From Bacteroides sp. (lineage in GTDB: Bacteria; Bacteroidota; Bacteroidia; Bacteroidales; Bacteroidaceae), in NCBI GenBank assembly GCA_020861095.1, contig JAJBTC010000018.1:1-64000 (forward strand): a stretch of DNA of 64,000 nucleotides, given 5' to 3'. Under the pieces are notes generated by a model. That model was not told the origin of the DNA and ran no database searches. It worked only from the letters and a program-made list of their open reading frames with translations. Within the stretch, counting starts at the first letter, position 1; each line of letters starts with the position of its first letter. This document shows, piece by piece, positions 1 through 9,443 of the stretch. A program made the position numbers and the translations under genes.

Positions 1-91
1 GTATATTTACCATAATTTCACCAATTATCTATTTTAAATCTATCTATTAATTTGTTCATTCCGGAAAAAAGCCATCCTCATAACGATATAA

Positions 92-283
92 AAAGAGGTT
101 TACACAGGTATAAATTGTTTCCCGAAGAGCAAGAATAAGTATCCAGTAGTGAAAAAGGATTATCTGACTGGGAAACCAAATTATCTAAAGATGAAACGGG
201 TGGGCAGATACCGGGATATGGGTCGTTTGACTACTGGAAAAATCGGTTTCCCGGTGTCCTACAAGTATGATCCCGGTGCCTAA
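92..283 (+). pseudogene. Possible gene remnant, unrecognised
   Basis: An open frame of 63 codons runs from a stop at 89-91 to a TAA at 281-283. It reads like real protein (YPVVKKDYLTGKPNYL, then IGFPVSYKYDPGA). The first in-frame ATG is at 191, leaving only 30 codons, and no convincing start lies upstream. It may be the 3' remnant of a gene whose 5' part has been lost. I do not recognise the family, and it could be chance coding potential. Confidence 0.25.
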
Positions 284-534
284 CGAACAGTTTTGCGTAG
301 TGAAATGATTTTTTTATCATTCAAAAAACAGAATAAATATACATTAGATAAAACTTTATTTCATATTTATGCGCATTTATTTTAGAGAAACAGCAGCACA
401 GAACAGTCAAAAAGAAATATAAAATGGAGATAAGTATGACTTTTATTCCAAGATATACAACTACACAAACAAAAAGTCAAAGCAAAACTATATAAATACG
501 CCGTAAGAACCCGATTAAAAATCTGACAGATTAT
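284..534. other. A+T-rich gap, no gene seen
   Basis: This stretch between the remnant ORF and the terminator of the GH105 gene is strongly A+T rich with many poly-A and poly-T runs. I see no credible ORF, no RNA gene and none of the repeat families that fill the other gaps. Confidence 0.5.
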
Positions 535-578
535 AAAAAAGGAGAAAAAACCGAGCGGTCTTTCTCCCTTTTCTCAAC
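535..578 (-). terminator. Terminator of the rhaD-GH105 transcript
   Basis: On the minus strand a stem of the form GGGAGAAAGACC / GGTTTTTTCTCC (imperfect, short loop) is followed by a run of six T (plus-strand A run at 535-540). It lies about 30 bases after the GH105 stop codon, where a rho-independent terminator is expected. Confidence 0.6.
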
Positions 579-608
579 AAGTAATAGTAAACCCTTATAC
601 AGACAAAC

Positions 609-1907
609 TTACTTTCTCACCACGATCTGATCGTATTGCTGTTCGGCTTTGATCTCTGTGTATTTCGGCGCGTCCATCATTTCCACCAGCGCGCGCAGTA
701 CGGGCCCCTCGCCCATCGGATCATTTTCCTGAGTGGGGCGATTGTAGTAATACGCCAGAGAAGGCATAATTCCGGTACCTACGCAGATAGCGGTTACATC
801 GCCATCGTCACTGATGCGGGTCATCATGCCTTTCAGTCCCTGTTCGGCTACGTAGATAAAGTCGGGATGCAACCATCCATTCTTTACGCCACGGGCAATT
901 CCGAACACAAACATGGCTGTTCCGGTGATCTCCTCGTAGGAGTCCACCTTGTCGAGCAGCTGATGCCACAAGCCGTTCTTTCCCTGATAGCGGGCTACTC
1001 CGCTGGCCTGCATGTTGAAATTCTCTATCACCGCATCACGCATGGGATGATCTTCCGGCATCATCGCCAGCAGATCGGCTTGTGCCATGAATACCCATCC
1101 GTTGGCACGGCTCCAGTGAGCCACCCCATGCTCTTTGTTGTCGGTATGGTAACAATGGTAGTATATCTGCTTCTCAGGACACCAGAGATAGCGGGTATAG
1201 TTGATCACCTGGTTGGCCGCGTCGGTAAAGTAGCGGTCGTCGCCCGTCATTTTCCCCATACGTGCCAGGAAGGAGATGGCCATAAAAGCATCATCCGCCC
1301 AGATCGTATTTACATGGGGCCATAACCGGGCAATGGTACCATCGGCCAACCGGGGTTCGGCATACTTCAGGTGATCGGCTGTCTCGTTGATATAGTCCAG
1401 AAAAGAAGTATCCGGATGGTGCATCTGCAACTCGATCAGGCTGGCCCCCATCGGGCCGTTGTCGTCCAGACGCTTGCCCCGGAAGATCATGTGCCAGCTC
1501 AGCTTGCGAATGGCATTCCATCCGTCTTCTTTAAAAGCAGCGTTGTATTGTTTGCGAAAGAATTCCAGGTTGCCTTCGTTGAAGACAAAATCCATATTCT
1601 TCAATACATATGTTTCGTATTTCTTATCCCCGACCTTGGCACCCAACTCCATCAGTGCCAGGTGGGTGACTCCATTGGTATAGTGCCAGTTGTTGTACTT
1701 GCAATTGACCTTCACATCCATGGAAAGAGGGAGGTTCTTCACGGAAGAATAAACCTCTCCGGTCTTCGTATTTTTAAAATCATAGGTCGTACTCTCCAGG
1801 ATACGGTTGGCTATCTTCTCCGCGGCTTCACCGGCGGTCATCTTGGTCTGTGCCGGAAGTGCACAGATACTCATAAAAAAGGCACACGTAATCAAAATTC
1901 GTTTCAT
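609..1907 (-). CDS. GH105 unsaturated rhamnogalacturonyl hydrolase
   Basis: 432 residues with a Sec signal peptide ending near ALPAQ (residue 20), so exported to the periplasm or cell surface. The body is the (alpha/alpha)6-barrel pattern of the GH88/GH105 superfamily (YteR/YesR-like). Segments such as HWSRANGWVFMAQADLL and the long run of aromatic-rich helices are typical. The known family reaction removes the 4,5-unsaturated galacturonic acid left at the non-reducing end by rhamnogalacturonan lyases, in line with the PL11 gene nearby. The stop of rhaD lies 36 bases upstream, so it is probably the last gene of the rhamnose operon, and a terminator follows. The exact linkage preference cannot be read from sequence. 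Confidence 0.88.
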   Translation of the reverse strand: MKRILITCAFFMSICALPAQTKMTAGEAAEKIANRILESTTYDFKNTKTGEVYSSVKNLPLSMDVKVNCKYNNWHYTNGVTHLALMELGAKVGDKKYETYVLKNMDFVFNEGNLEFFRKQYNAAFKEDGWNAIRKLSWHMIFRGKRLDDNGPMGASLIELQMHHPDTSFLDYINETADHLKYAEPRLADGTIARLWPHVNTIWADDAFMAISFLARMGKMTGDDRYFTDAANQVINYTRYLWCPEKQIYYHCYHTDNKEHGVAHWSRANGWVFMAQADLLAMMPEDHPMRDAVIENFNMQASGVARYQGKNGLWHQLLDKVDSYEEITGTAMFVFGIARGVKNGWLHPDFIYVAEQGLKGMMTRISDDGDVTAICVGTGIMPSLAYYYNRPTQENDPMGEGPVLRALVEMMDAPKYTEIKAEQQYDQIVVRK

Positions 1908-1943
1908 GTATTTCTACTTATCTTGTGGTTGATCTGATCATCG

Positions 1944-2753
1944 CTATTTAGGCAGGTTGAATGCCACTTTGAGTTCTTCCATCTGTGCGTCCGACATTCC
2001 TTCCGGCACAAAGCCCATGGAGCGGGCGGTCAGGTAGATCTGTGCCGACTTGGAGAGGGTGTCTATCATGTCGAATGCTTCCATGATGTCTTCGCCCACG
2101 GCACAGACACCGTGTTTTTCCCACATCACCACGTCGTACTCCTCCAGCTGGTCGATGGTGGCGTCGGCCAGTTCGATGGAGCTGGGCAACTGATAACGCA
2201 CAATGCCCAGTCCGCGGGGACAGAACGCCCGTGTCTCCGGGATCATGCTCCACAACAACCGGGTCAGTACATCCTTTTCCAGAAAGGGAGCATGGTGGGT
2301 CATGGCTACCAGATCAATGGGGTGTGTATGAATCGCGGCTTTGTAGGAAGATCCTTTGCCGATCAGGTAATTGTGCATAGACAGATGCGCAGGCAGTTCG
2401 GAAGTGGGCTTTACCGGATGATCGGCAACGATCTCGTAGCTGACACAGTCGTCACAGATACGGATCACCGCACCGTTGTCCATAGGCCAACGGGCCAGAT
2501 CCCGCATCCGCTTGTTGGTCCCTTTACAAAAGAAATATCTGTCTTTCAGATGAGGTAGTTCCTTACCGATGGGTATACGGCCGCTGATGGCCGGCAGGGC
2601 ACGGATCTCCGCGTCTACCGCATCGGTGATGTTGATGGTCATGTTGCCCCCGTTGCGCTCGGCCCATCCTTTCTGCCAGAGATAGCCGGCAACCTCAGCC
2701 ACGTCAGCTACCTGACGGGCCAGTTCGGGGCGGTTTTCTAAAATTGATTTCAT
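1944..2753 (-). CDS. rhaD: Rhamnulose-1-phosphate aldolase
   Basis: 269 residues, close to the 274 of E. coli RhaD. A class II (zinc) aldolase of the AraD/FucA fold that cleaves L-rhamnulose-1-phosphate to dihydroxyacetone phosphate and L-lactaldehyde in the cytoplasm. The zinc-binding histidines are visible in AAIHTHPIDLVAMTHH and in KHGVCAVG, and the N-terminal GNMTINIT segment resembles the GG/GN loop of the family. There is no signal peptide. It sits between rhaT (separated by a 500-base repeat element) and the GH105 gene, and completes the isomerase-kinase-aldolase route. Confidence 0.95.
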   Translation of the reverse strand: MKSILENRPELARQVADVAEVAGYLWQKGWAERNGGNMTINITDAVDAEIRALPAISGRIPIGKELPHLKDRYFFCKGTNKRMRDLARWPMDNGAVIRICDDCVSYEIVADHPVKPTSELPAHLSMHNYLIGKGSSYKAAIHTHPIDLVAMTHHAPFLEKDVLTRLLWSMIPETRAFCPRGLGIVRYQLPSSIELADATIDQLEEYDVVMWEKHGVCAVGEDIMEAFDMIDTLSKSAQIYLTARSMGFVPEGMSDAQMEELKVAFNLPK

Positions 2754-3262
2754 GAAGATAGTTACGATTTGACGATTTACAATTTACGATTATTTATAAG
2801 TTATGATGTACAGGGTTCATATATATGTAGAGACGCACGGCGTGCGTCTCCGCGGTGTACACCCCATACAACCATGGGATTTTCCGCGGTGTCCGTCTTC
2901 ACGAAACAGGTAGTGTCTCCCTGTGCGGTGACTATCCATGCGGAATCCGTTCTCATACGGTATGCCGATATGCACCTTTCCGGATTGGACCTGCCCTGCT
3001 GAGACGCACGCCGTGCGTCTCTACAAGTGAATGAGAACCATATGTTGGCCATATAGACACAATTGTTTTTGATATACTTTTTATGATCTGCGAAACAGGT
3101 ACGATGATACATGGATGTACGATATATGATACAAAACACGGCATGTATTCCCTTGTGTGGCATTTGCTTTTCCAATACAATGGATCAAGTCCCCAACAAT
3201 ATACATAAAACAGTAACCACAGGTAATTTCAATCGTAAATCGTAAATTGTCCAATGGTAAAT
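2754..3262. repeat. Palindrome repeat element between rhaD and rhaT
   Basis: The 509-base gap is filled by a composite repeat. TCGTAAAT-type short repeats lie at each end (2765-2792 and 3229-3259). Inside, a left palindrome GTAGAGACGCACGGCG... at 2827-2855 and a right palindrome GAGACGCACGCCG... at 3001-3025 form a long inverted repeat around a 145-base middle. Short ORFs through it (rich in DARRAS/HGVRL) are an effect of the repeat and not genes. Confidence 0.85.
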
Positions 3263-4295
3263 TTATTGCTGTACCATCGCCACCACCACGATCGAAGAGA
3301 TCAGGATCAACAGCCCTGCGATAAGCACGGCGATGGTAGGGGTACCGGCTCCTTTCCATTCTTTCAGGAGAATGCCCCAGACATTGCTGAACGTTACATT
3401 CAGCGACATAAGGATGCTCCAGGAGAAGGCCAGCAGGACCGGACTTCCGGTGAGGAAACTTTTGCCCATTTCCAGGCCGAAGAACTGCGAATACCAGAGC
3501 ACCCCGGCCAATGCGCAGAAAAGTACATTGTTGAGAAGCACATTTCCCTTGACGGAGAAAAACTCCTTCCCGGTCTTGTTCCGGATATGCTGTTGGATGC
3601 AGTAGCAAGCATTGGTCAGGAATCCTCCCAACGTTACCAGGAAGATCACGGGCAAGCCTGCATACAACGCCTCTACCCCGCCTGCCAGAGCAGCTTCTTT
3701 GATGGGAGTACCGGCATCCAGCCCCAGGGCGAAACATGCACTCATTACTCCGGCAAGCAGCGCGACAAGTAGTCCTTTGGTCAGGGCAAAGTCCTTTACA
3801 GCCGCGCGTTTTTCTTCTTCGGTCATGTGGCGGGAGCGCAGACTACCGGCATAGCCGATCACAGCGATGCCCGCCAGGGTAATAGACACGCCGGTCAGCA
3901 GCATCAGCCCTTCGCCGTGCAGCAGGTCTTTTCCGGCAAACAGAGCCGGGAAAAGTGTTCCGAACGCGGCACAGGTGCCCAGTGCGATGCTTTGTCCGAG
4001 TGCGACCCCGAGGTAACGCATACTCAGGCCAAAGGTAAGTCCACCCACCCCCCCACAGGGTGCCGTAGATGATAGCGGACAAAGCGCCACCTGCTCCCCA
4101 GAGAGCAAACAGGTTACTCCCCGCCGGAATGGCAAGCAATGCCCCCAGCAAAGGGAAAACCAGCCAGGCAAAGATCCCCTGGGTGAGCCAGAAACTCTCC
4201 CACGACCATTCTTTTACTTTCCTGATAGGCACATAAGAGCTACTTTGTCCGAAACTACCGATGGCAATGATAAGAAGTCCGATCAGTGTATTCAT
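3263..4295 (-). CDS. rhaT: L-rhamnose/proton symporter, frameshifted
   Basis: The family is a 10-TM inner-membrane L-rhamnose:H+ symporter of about 344 residues. Here the N-terminal 80 residues (MNTLIGLLIIAIGSFGQSSS, ending GTLWG) read from the ATG at 4295. The rest (VGGLTFGLSMRYLGVALGQS onward) continues in another frame to the stop at 3263. The switch falls at a run of seven C (seven G on the coding strand) at 4048-4054. Six G would give an uninterrupted GTLWGVGGLTFGL. The span is 1033 bases, that is 344 codons plus one base, which supports a single-base insertion. As written the product stops after 150 residues. Sequencing error, phase variation and decay are all possible. Confidence 0.9.
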
Positions 4296-4315
4296 GTTTT
4301 TTGTTGTTTAGGATA

Positions 4316-4420
4316 CTTGGAAGTTATAAGTTATAAGTTTTAAGTTATAAGTTTCAGGATGCTGTATACGATCTGTAACTTAACATTCAGAATAACTTAA
4401 AACTTAAAACTCAGAACTTA
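4316..4420. repeat. AAGTTTTAAGT-type inverted repeat
   Basis: Tandem units of AAGTTATAAGT / AAGTTTTAAGT at 4320-4355 face the complementary units ACTTAAAACTTAAAACTC at 4394-4420. Together they make a long A+T-rich hairpin between rhaT and rhaA. The same family flanks the four-helix-bundle gene near 20 kb. Confidence 0.75.
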
Positions 4421-5674
4421 CTTCCTTTTCAGTGTCACTTCCGTTTCGTATTTCCGGATCTCTGCGATGTACTCTTCGCCTACCGGGACATTGTTTCTCA
4501 GGCAGAACATATCCCATACGGCATTCCAGGGGAGTCCTTTGGCCTCTTCGAGCAACGCCAGACGTTCGAAAAGCCGATCGTTGGCTTCGTAGGCACGCAA
4601 CTGCGCTATCGGTTCCAGCAGAGCCTGAAGCACACATTTTTGTGTGGCGCGGGTACCTACTACATAGGCTCCGATGCGGTTGATGCTGGCATCGAAATAG
4701 TCCAGGCCAAAATGTACGCGATCCAGTGCATTGCTGCGTACGATCTCTTTGGCCAGATCCAGTGTATCGTCGTTCATGGTAGTGACATGGTCACTGTCCC
4801 AACGGATCGGACGACTCACGTGGAGCATGATCTCCGGTGTATAAAGCAGCAGACAGGAGATCTTGTCGGCCACACTTTCGGTCAGGTGGAAGTGTCCGGT
4901 ATCCAGTGTCACCATCTTGCCGTACTTCGCGCCGTAGCCCAGGTAGAAGTCATACGAACCTACCGTGTAGCTTTCCAGACCGATACCGAACAACTTTGCT
5001 TCGATACAGTCTTTCATATGTTCATACTTCGTATCAAAGATCTCGTCGAGCGACTGCTTGAGCAACTCCCGGTAGCGCAGGCGGTTTACGGTCTGATCCT
5101 TGCTACCGTCGTGTACCCAGATGTTCATGATACAGGGATCTCCCTGAAATTGTCCCATCGCCTCCGCTATGGCGCGGCTGCGTTTGGTATGTTCGATCCA
5201 GAAATTACGTATCTCATCGTCAGGATGAGCCAGTGTCAGGCTACCACTCTTCGGATGCGAGAACGAAGTAGAGTTAAAGTCGAGGTACATATGATTCTCC
5301 TTCGCCCACTCCATCCAACTCCGGAAGTGCGCAGGTTCGATCTGGTCACGGTCTACCACCTGATCTCCGAAATCGCCGTACGTAGCGTGCAGGTTGAGAC
5401 GATGCCGGGCAGGGATGTAGCTGGTCGCTTTCAGGATATCCTGGCGCAGTTCGTCTATGTTGCGCGCCTTGCCCGGATGGTTGCCCGTAGTCTGGATGCC
5501 GCCGGTGAGCTGCCCGGCAGTGTTCTCAAATCCGGTCACATCATCCGCCTGCCAGCAGTGCAGCGAGATGGAAACTTTCTGTAACTCCCGCAATGCTTTT
5601 TCTACATCTACTCCTACCGCAGCATAGCGTTCTACGGCAATCTCATAGGCTTTCTGAATCCATTCTTGTTTCAT
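4418..5674 (-). CDS. rhaA: L-rhamnose isomerase
   Basis: 418 residues, essentially the length of E. coli RhaA (419). It interconverts L-rhamnose and L-rhamnulose in the cytoplasm, using manganese or zinc. Hallmarks include LNLHATYGDFGDQVVDRDQI near residue 115, LDFNSTSFSHPKSGSLTLAH with metal and substrate ligands, and the C-terminal HVSRPIRWDSDHV motif. There is no signal peptide. The rhaB stop is 21 bases upstream, so rhaB and rhaA are co-transcribed. Confidence 0.97.
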   Translation of the reverse strand: MKQEWIQKAYEIAVERYAAVGVDVEKALRELQKVSISLHCWQADDVTGFENTAGQLTGGIQTTGNHPGKARNIDELRQDILKATSYIPARHRLNLHATYGDFGDQVVDRDQIEPAHFRSWMEWAKENHMYLDFNSTSFSHPKSGSLTLAHPDDEIRNFWIEHTKRSRAIAEAMGQFQGDPCIMNIWVHDGSKDQTVNRLRYRELLKQSLDEIFDTKYEHMKDCIEAKLFGIGLESYTVGSYDFYLGYGAKYGKMVTLDTGHFHLTESVADKISCLLLYTPEIMLHVSRPIRWDSDHVTTMNDDTLDLAKEIVRSNALDRVHFGLDYFDASINRIGAYVVGTRATQKCVLQALLEPIAQLRAYEANDRLFERLALLEEAKGLPWNAVWDMFCLRNNVPVGEEYIAEIRKYETEVTLKRK

Positions 5675-5695
5675 ACTGAATACGATGTTTAGTGT

Positions 5696-7171
5696 TTATA
5701 TAGTGTTATCGTATCTCTGTGTCACCCCGAGATACTGTTCATATCCTTTTTGCCAGATCTCCCGTTCCTGCGGTTCGAAACGGCTGAGCGGGAGGGAGCG
5801 GCTGATGAGCCGGCGCATTTCGGCCATCGTACTGCCTTTGCCGGCAGCCATGGCCTGCACCAGGATGTTACCGATGGAAGTCGCTTCACAAGGTCCGGCT
5901 ACCACCGGAACACCGGTAGAGTTGGCCGTCAACCGGTTCAGCAGATCGTTGCGACTGCCCCCGCCGATCACATGCAATACCTCGATCGGATGTCCGGCCA
6001 GTCCCACCAGGTTTTCCAGTACCTGCCGGTAGCGCAGTGCCAGGCTGTCGAAGATACAGCGTACCATTTCTCCCCGGCCTTCCGGCACAGGTTGTCCGCT
6101 CCGGCGGCAGTAGGTACGGACTGCCTCCGGCATATCCGGAGGATTGGCAAACAACGCGTCGTCCGGGTAGACTAAGCTACGGAAAGGCTCTGCCGCTTCT
6201 GCTTCCGCGATCAGTTGCGGGTAGGAAACTTCTTCCCAGTGCAGGCGACAACGCTCCAATAGCCACATGCCACAGATATTCTTCAACAGACGGATGGTAC
6301 CTTCTACTCCTCCTTCGTTGGTAAAGTTGAGTGCCTCTGTCTCCGGCGTGATCACCGGCTCTGTCGTCTCTATCCCCATCAGTGACCAGGTGCCACTGCT
6401 CAGGTAGGCAAACCGGGGATGCGTGGCCGGCACCGCTGCTACGGCAGATCCGGTATCGTGCCCGGCTACCGCAACTACGGGAATGGCTCCCAGACCGGTC
6501 TGCCGCTGCACTTCTTCGGTAAGCGTACCGATCACCTCACCCGGCCGGACAAAACGTCCGAAGTGCTCCCGGGTCAGCCCAAGCGCGTCCAGCAACTCGG
6601 CTTCCAGTTCACAGGTACGCGCGTTCACCAATTGCGCCGTGCTGGCAATGGTATATTCGGTCACCGCCTCTCCCGTGAGCATATAACTCAGGGCATCGGG
6701 CATAAATAAGATCTTTTTCGCGGCGGCCAACCCACTGTCGTTGTTGCGCCGCATCGTGTCCAGCTGGAACAGGCTGTTGAAGTTCATCACCTGTATACCT
6801 GTCAGCGCATACACCCGGCTACCGGATACCCGGCTGAAAAAAGCATCCGGCGCTCCTGTCGTATGAGGATCCCGGTAGGCATAGGGCTGACGAAGAATAT
6901 GTCCGTCGGCTCCAATACAGACAAAATCGACTCCCCAGGTATCTATCCCGATGGAAAGTGGCGTGATCCCTCTGCGGGCCACGATCTTCAGTCCTTCCAG
7001 GATCTGTCTGTAAAGCGCGAAAATATCCCAGTATACATGTCCACCGACTTCGGTCAGCGGATTCGGGAAACGATGGATCTCTTCTATATCCAGCCCTTTT
7101 CCGGAAAAAGAGCCAATGATGGTACGGCCACTGGTGGCGCCTAAGTCTACAGCAAAAAAACAGGAACTCAT
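5696..7171 (-). CDS. rhaB: Rhamnulokinase
   Basis: 491 residues of the FGGY carbohydrate kinase family. It phosphorylates L-rhamnulose at O1 with ATP. The N-terminal phosphate-binding motif VDLGATSGRTIIG (from residue 8), the DTWGVDF motif of the first domain and the AGHDTGSAVAAVPA and VIGGGSRNDLLNRLTA adenosine-binding motifs of the second are all present. It is the first gene of rhaB-rhaA(-rhaT-rhaD), with a 449-base region upstream that carries a promoter-like element. Confidence 0.96.
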   Translation of the reverse strand: MSSCFFAVDLGATSGRTIIGSFSGKGLDIEEIHRFPNPLTEVGGHVYWDIFALYRQILEGLKIVARRGITPLSIGIDTWGVDFVCIGADGHILRQPYAYRDPHTTGAPDAFFSRVSGSRVYALTGIQVMNFNSLFQLDTMRRNNDSGLAAAKKILFMPDALSYMLTGEAVTEYTIASTAQLVNARTCELEAELLDALGLTREHFGRFVRPGEVIGTLTEEVQRQTGLGAIPVVAVAGHDTGSAVAAVPATHPRFAYLSSGTWSLMGIETTEPVITPETEALNFTNEGGVEGTIRLLKNICGMWLLERCRLHWEEVSYPQLIAEAEAAEPFRSLVYPDDALFANPPDMPEAVRTYCRRSGQPVPEGRGEMVRCIFDSLALRYRQVLENLVGLAGHPIEVLHVIGGGSRNDLLNRLTANSTGVPVVAGPCEATSIGNILVQAMAAGKGSTMAEMRRLISRSLPLSRFEPQEREIWQKGYEQYLGVTQRYDNTI

Positions 7172-7620
7172 CCCAGGTTACAATTAAAGGTGTATACTGA
7201 TGATGGAATCTTCACGTAGGACAGAGAAGGATGTATCTGACAGGAACGGGCATCTCCTTCGCGGCTACCGCAGACGGATATTCTTTCCTTTCGGGAAAGA
7301 AGGTTCGTATCACCGGTGTGTAAGGCGCGTCTGGCACAGACAGGGAATTCTCCTGACAGACGGGTCTGTGTGATCTTGTTTTTCACAGGTACTTCATTTA
7401 TTTTTAATATCCAGCTCCGACGGAACCTATTGTTTTTGTACATTGCTTTTGACAATGGATTGTACATACGCGTTTCCTGGCATACTTCATTTCGTGTCAG
7501 CTACGATCAGACGATACAAAAATAGGAGATCGCTCCCCTATCTTCCCTAACCTTTTTGATCGAAAGGGTGTATGATTTGGCAAACAAAGAGCAGGTCTGA
7601 GGCTCTGCTGTAACCCGTTT
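7172..7620 (-). promoter_or_regulatory. rhaB upstream region and probable long leader
   Basis: This 449-base gap has no convincing gene and lacks the palindrome repeats of other gaps. On the minus strand TATTTTTG (plus CAAAAATA, 7517-7524) fits the Bacteroidota -7 consensus TAnnTTTG. A start there would give a leader of about 340 bases before rhaB. The leader can form a perfect 8-bp hairpin (TTCTTTCC at 7281-7288 with GGAAAGAA at 7294-7301) and an ACAGAC/GTCTGT hairpin near 7360. A role in rhamnose-dependent control is inference. Confidence 0.4.
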
Positions 7621-9156
7621 TTATTCCTGCAATCCTTTTACGGATTCACTGTGTCTCACCACAAAAGGTTTTCCTTCTTCTGCCCGTACGGTCACTTCTT
7701 TCAGTGCTACGTCTTTGCAATAGATAAACTCGGCTCCCAACTTAGCGGTGATGTATACTCTTTCGAGGATAATATTCTCAATAGGCATTTCAGGCAATCC
7801 GTTGAAGAACAGCGCGCGCCGGGCCCCTGCGCATACCAGGTCTTGGATATGGATGTTGCGGAACGCGGGTGTGGTTTCATCTACCGGAAGAGGCTCTACG
7901 GCAGCCGGTACAGTCTCTCCGCTCTCCAGGACTTCCACGGCCGACTTACCCCCGTAGTACAGGTTGAAGGTCACCGGCTCGGTGGGGATATCCATCATGG
8001 AGATCTGACGGATCCAGATATTCTCTACCACTCCGCCCCGGCCGCGGGTACTCTTGAAACGAAGGCCGACATCTGTCCCCAGGAACTGACAGTTGCTCAC
8101 GGAGATGTTACGTACGCCCCCGCTCATCTCACTGCCGACAACAAATCCTCCATGACCTTTGAATACAGTGCAACCGTCGATCACTACATTCTCACACGGG
8201 CGGGCACGGCGACGGCCATCTACATCTTTCCCGCTCTTGAGGCAGATACCATCGTCACCTACATCGAAGGTAGAATTTACGACCAACACGTTGCGACACG
8301 ATTCCAGATCCAGCCCGTCTCCGTTCTGCGCAAAGCTGGGGTTACGTACCTGTACCTCTTCGATCATCACATTCTCACACATGAGCGGATGCAGGTTCCA
8401 GGCCGGAGAGTTCTGGAAGATCACTCCCTGCAACCAGACATTCTTACATCCGATGAGGCTCACCATCACCGGGCGCAGGAAATGGCGTACACTCTGCCAC
8501 TCTTCTTCCGTAGTCAGGTGCTGAGGCACATTCATGTTGCTGATGGTATCTCCTCGGAGTGTTTCCGGATAGGGAAACCAATAGGTCGGGCGTTTGTATA
8601 CCCCACCCCGCGCGATGGTCTTTTTCCATTCGCTTTCGGTCACCTTCTCCCGTTTCAGGGGACGCCAGAAGTGTCCGTTCCCGTCTATGGTTCCCTGACC
8701 GGTAATGGCTACATCCGTCAGGTTGCGTCCGGAGATCGGCGACTGACAACGACGGGTGTCCAATCCCTCGAAAATGGTCTCTACCAACGGATAGAGATCC
8801 ACATCCGGGGAGAAGAGAATCACCGCTCCTTTTTCCAGGTGCAGGTGGATCCGGCTTTCCAATACGATCGGTCCGGTGAACCATACGCCCGCAGGAACAG
8901 TCAGCCGTCCTCCACCCTGATCTGCCAGGCTACGGATAGCTGTGGCAAAGGCTTCGGTACAGAGATCCGTTCCGTTGCCTACCGCCCCAAAGTCGGTCAG
9001 TTTTACTTCGCGGTCGGGAAAACGGGGAGCCTCCACACGGGGCATATCGAAAGGAAGATCCCTATAGAGGTATTCGTATTTGTAACTCTCCTGCCCGCAA
9101 GAAGTAAAGGCTATGATCAGCAGGATTAAGCCTAATGGATAAGTTGGTTTCATCAT
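7621..9156 (-). CDS. GH28 polygalacturonase-type lipoprotein
   Basis: 511 residues. A lipoprotein signal peptide ends IIAFTSCGQE (lipidated Cys20), so it is anchored to the outer or inner membrane. GH28 right-handed beta-helix enzymes hydrolyse galacturonan or rhamnogalacturonan by inversion. The catalytic signatures are intact and in order: QNGDGLDLES, STFDVGDDGICLKSG, FKGHGGFVVG and LRFKSTRGRGG. Repeated xNVxIxGxTI-like beta-helix turns precede them. It lies between rhaB and the PL11 lyase, consistent with attack on the galacturonic acid linkages of rhamnogalacturonan. Endo or exo action cannot be decided. Confidence 0.92.
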   Translation of the reverse strand: MMKPTYPLGLILLIIAFTSCGQESYKYEYLYRDLPFDMPRVEAPRFPDREVKLTDFGAVGNGTDLCTEAFATAIRSLADQGGGRLTVPAGVWFTGPIVLESRIHLHLEKGAVILFSPDVDLYPLVETIFEGLDTRRCQSPISGRNLTDVAITGQGTIDGNGHFWRPLKREKVTESEWKKTIARGGVYKRPTYWFPYPETLRGDTISNMNVPQHLTTEEEWQSVRHFLRPVMVSLIGCKNVWLQGVIFQNSPAWNLHPLMCENVMIEEVQVRNPSFAQNGDGLDLESCRNVLVVNSTFDVGDDGICLKSGKDVDGRRRARPCENVVIDGCTVFKGHGGFVVGSEMSGGVRNISVSNCQFLGTDVGLRFKSTRGRGGVVENIWIRQISMMDIPTEPVTFNLYYGGKSAVEVLESGETVPAAVEPLPVDETTPAFRNIHIQDLVCAGARRALFFNGLPEMPIENIILERVYITAKLGAEFIYCKDVALKEVTVRAEEGKPFVVRHSESVKGLQE

Positions 9157-9443
9157 GAGTCGGTTCTGTTTTGATCTGAATATTTTTCTGATTTATTTTT
9201 ATTCGCTATGTCAGGTGAAAGATGGATTCAGTTGTGACCGGAAGATGTATGGGTTTTATGTAAGGACGCACGGTGTGCGTCTCCGCGGCGTACGCATTCA
9301 TGAAACAGCTATGATATTGTTTTCCATACAGGCTGTATTCCCATGCGGCACGCTGAGACGCACGCCGTGCGTCTCTACAGGCATACGAGAACCTACAATG
9401 TATTTTCAATCGTACATCGTAAATCTGTCAATCGTAAATCCCT
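9157..9443. repeat. Palindrome repeat element between GH28 and PL11
   Basis: Left palindrome GTAAGGACGCACGGTG... at 9260-9288 and right palindrome GAGACGCACGCCG... at 9355-9379 bracket a 66-base middle. TCGTACATCGTAAAT-type repeats follow at 9408-9441, directly against the PL11 stop. Same family as the 2.8-kb copy but with a shorter middle. Confidence 0.85.

Noticed and set aside
2801..3180. Short ORFs rich in CRDARRAS or THGVRL in the palindrome elements (also at 9.2, 14.5, 21.5 and 37.3 kb)
   Set aside because: They are translations of the GAGACGCACGCCGTGCGTCTC repeat itself, appear on both strands and have no start signals. They are not genes.
7168..7467. 99-codon minus-strand ORF before rhaB
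   Set aside because: It overlaps the rhaB start, shows no recognisable domain and lies in the structured leader. More likely untranslated.
7651..9129. Long plus-strand frame of 492 codons opposite the GH28 gene
   Set aside because: It is antisense to a gene with complete GH28 motifs, shows no family features and only reflects codon bias of the real gene. The same holds for long frames at 10082-11245, 11417-12991, 29349-30239, 38527-39606, 46656-48359 and 53419-54720.
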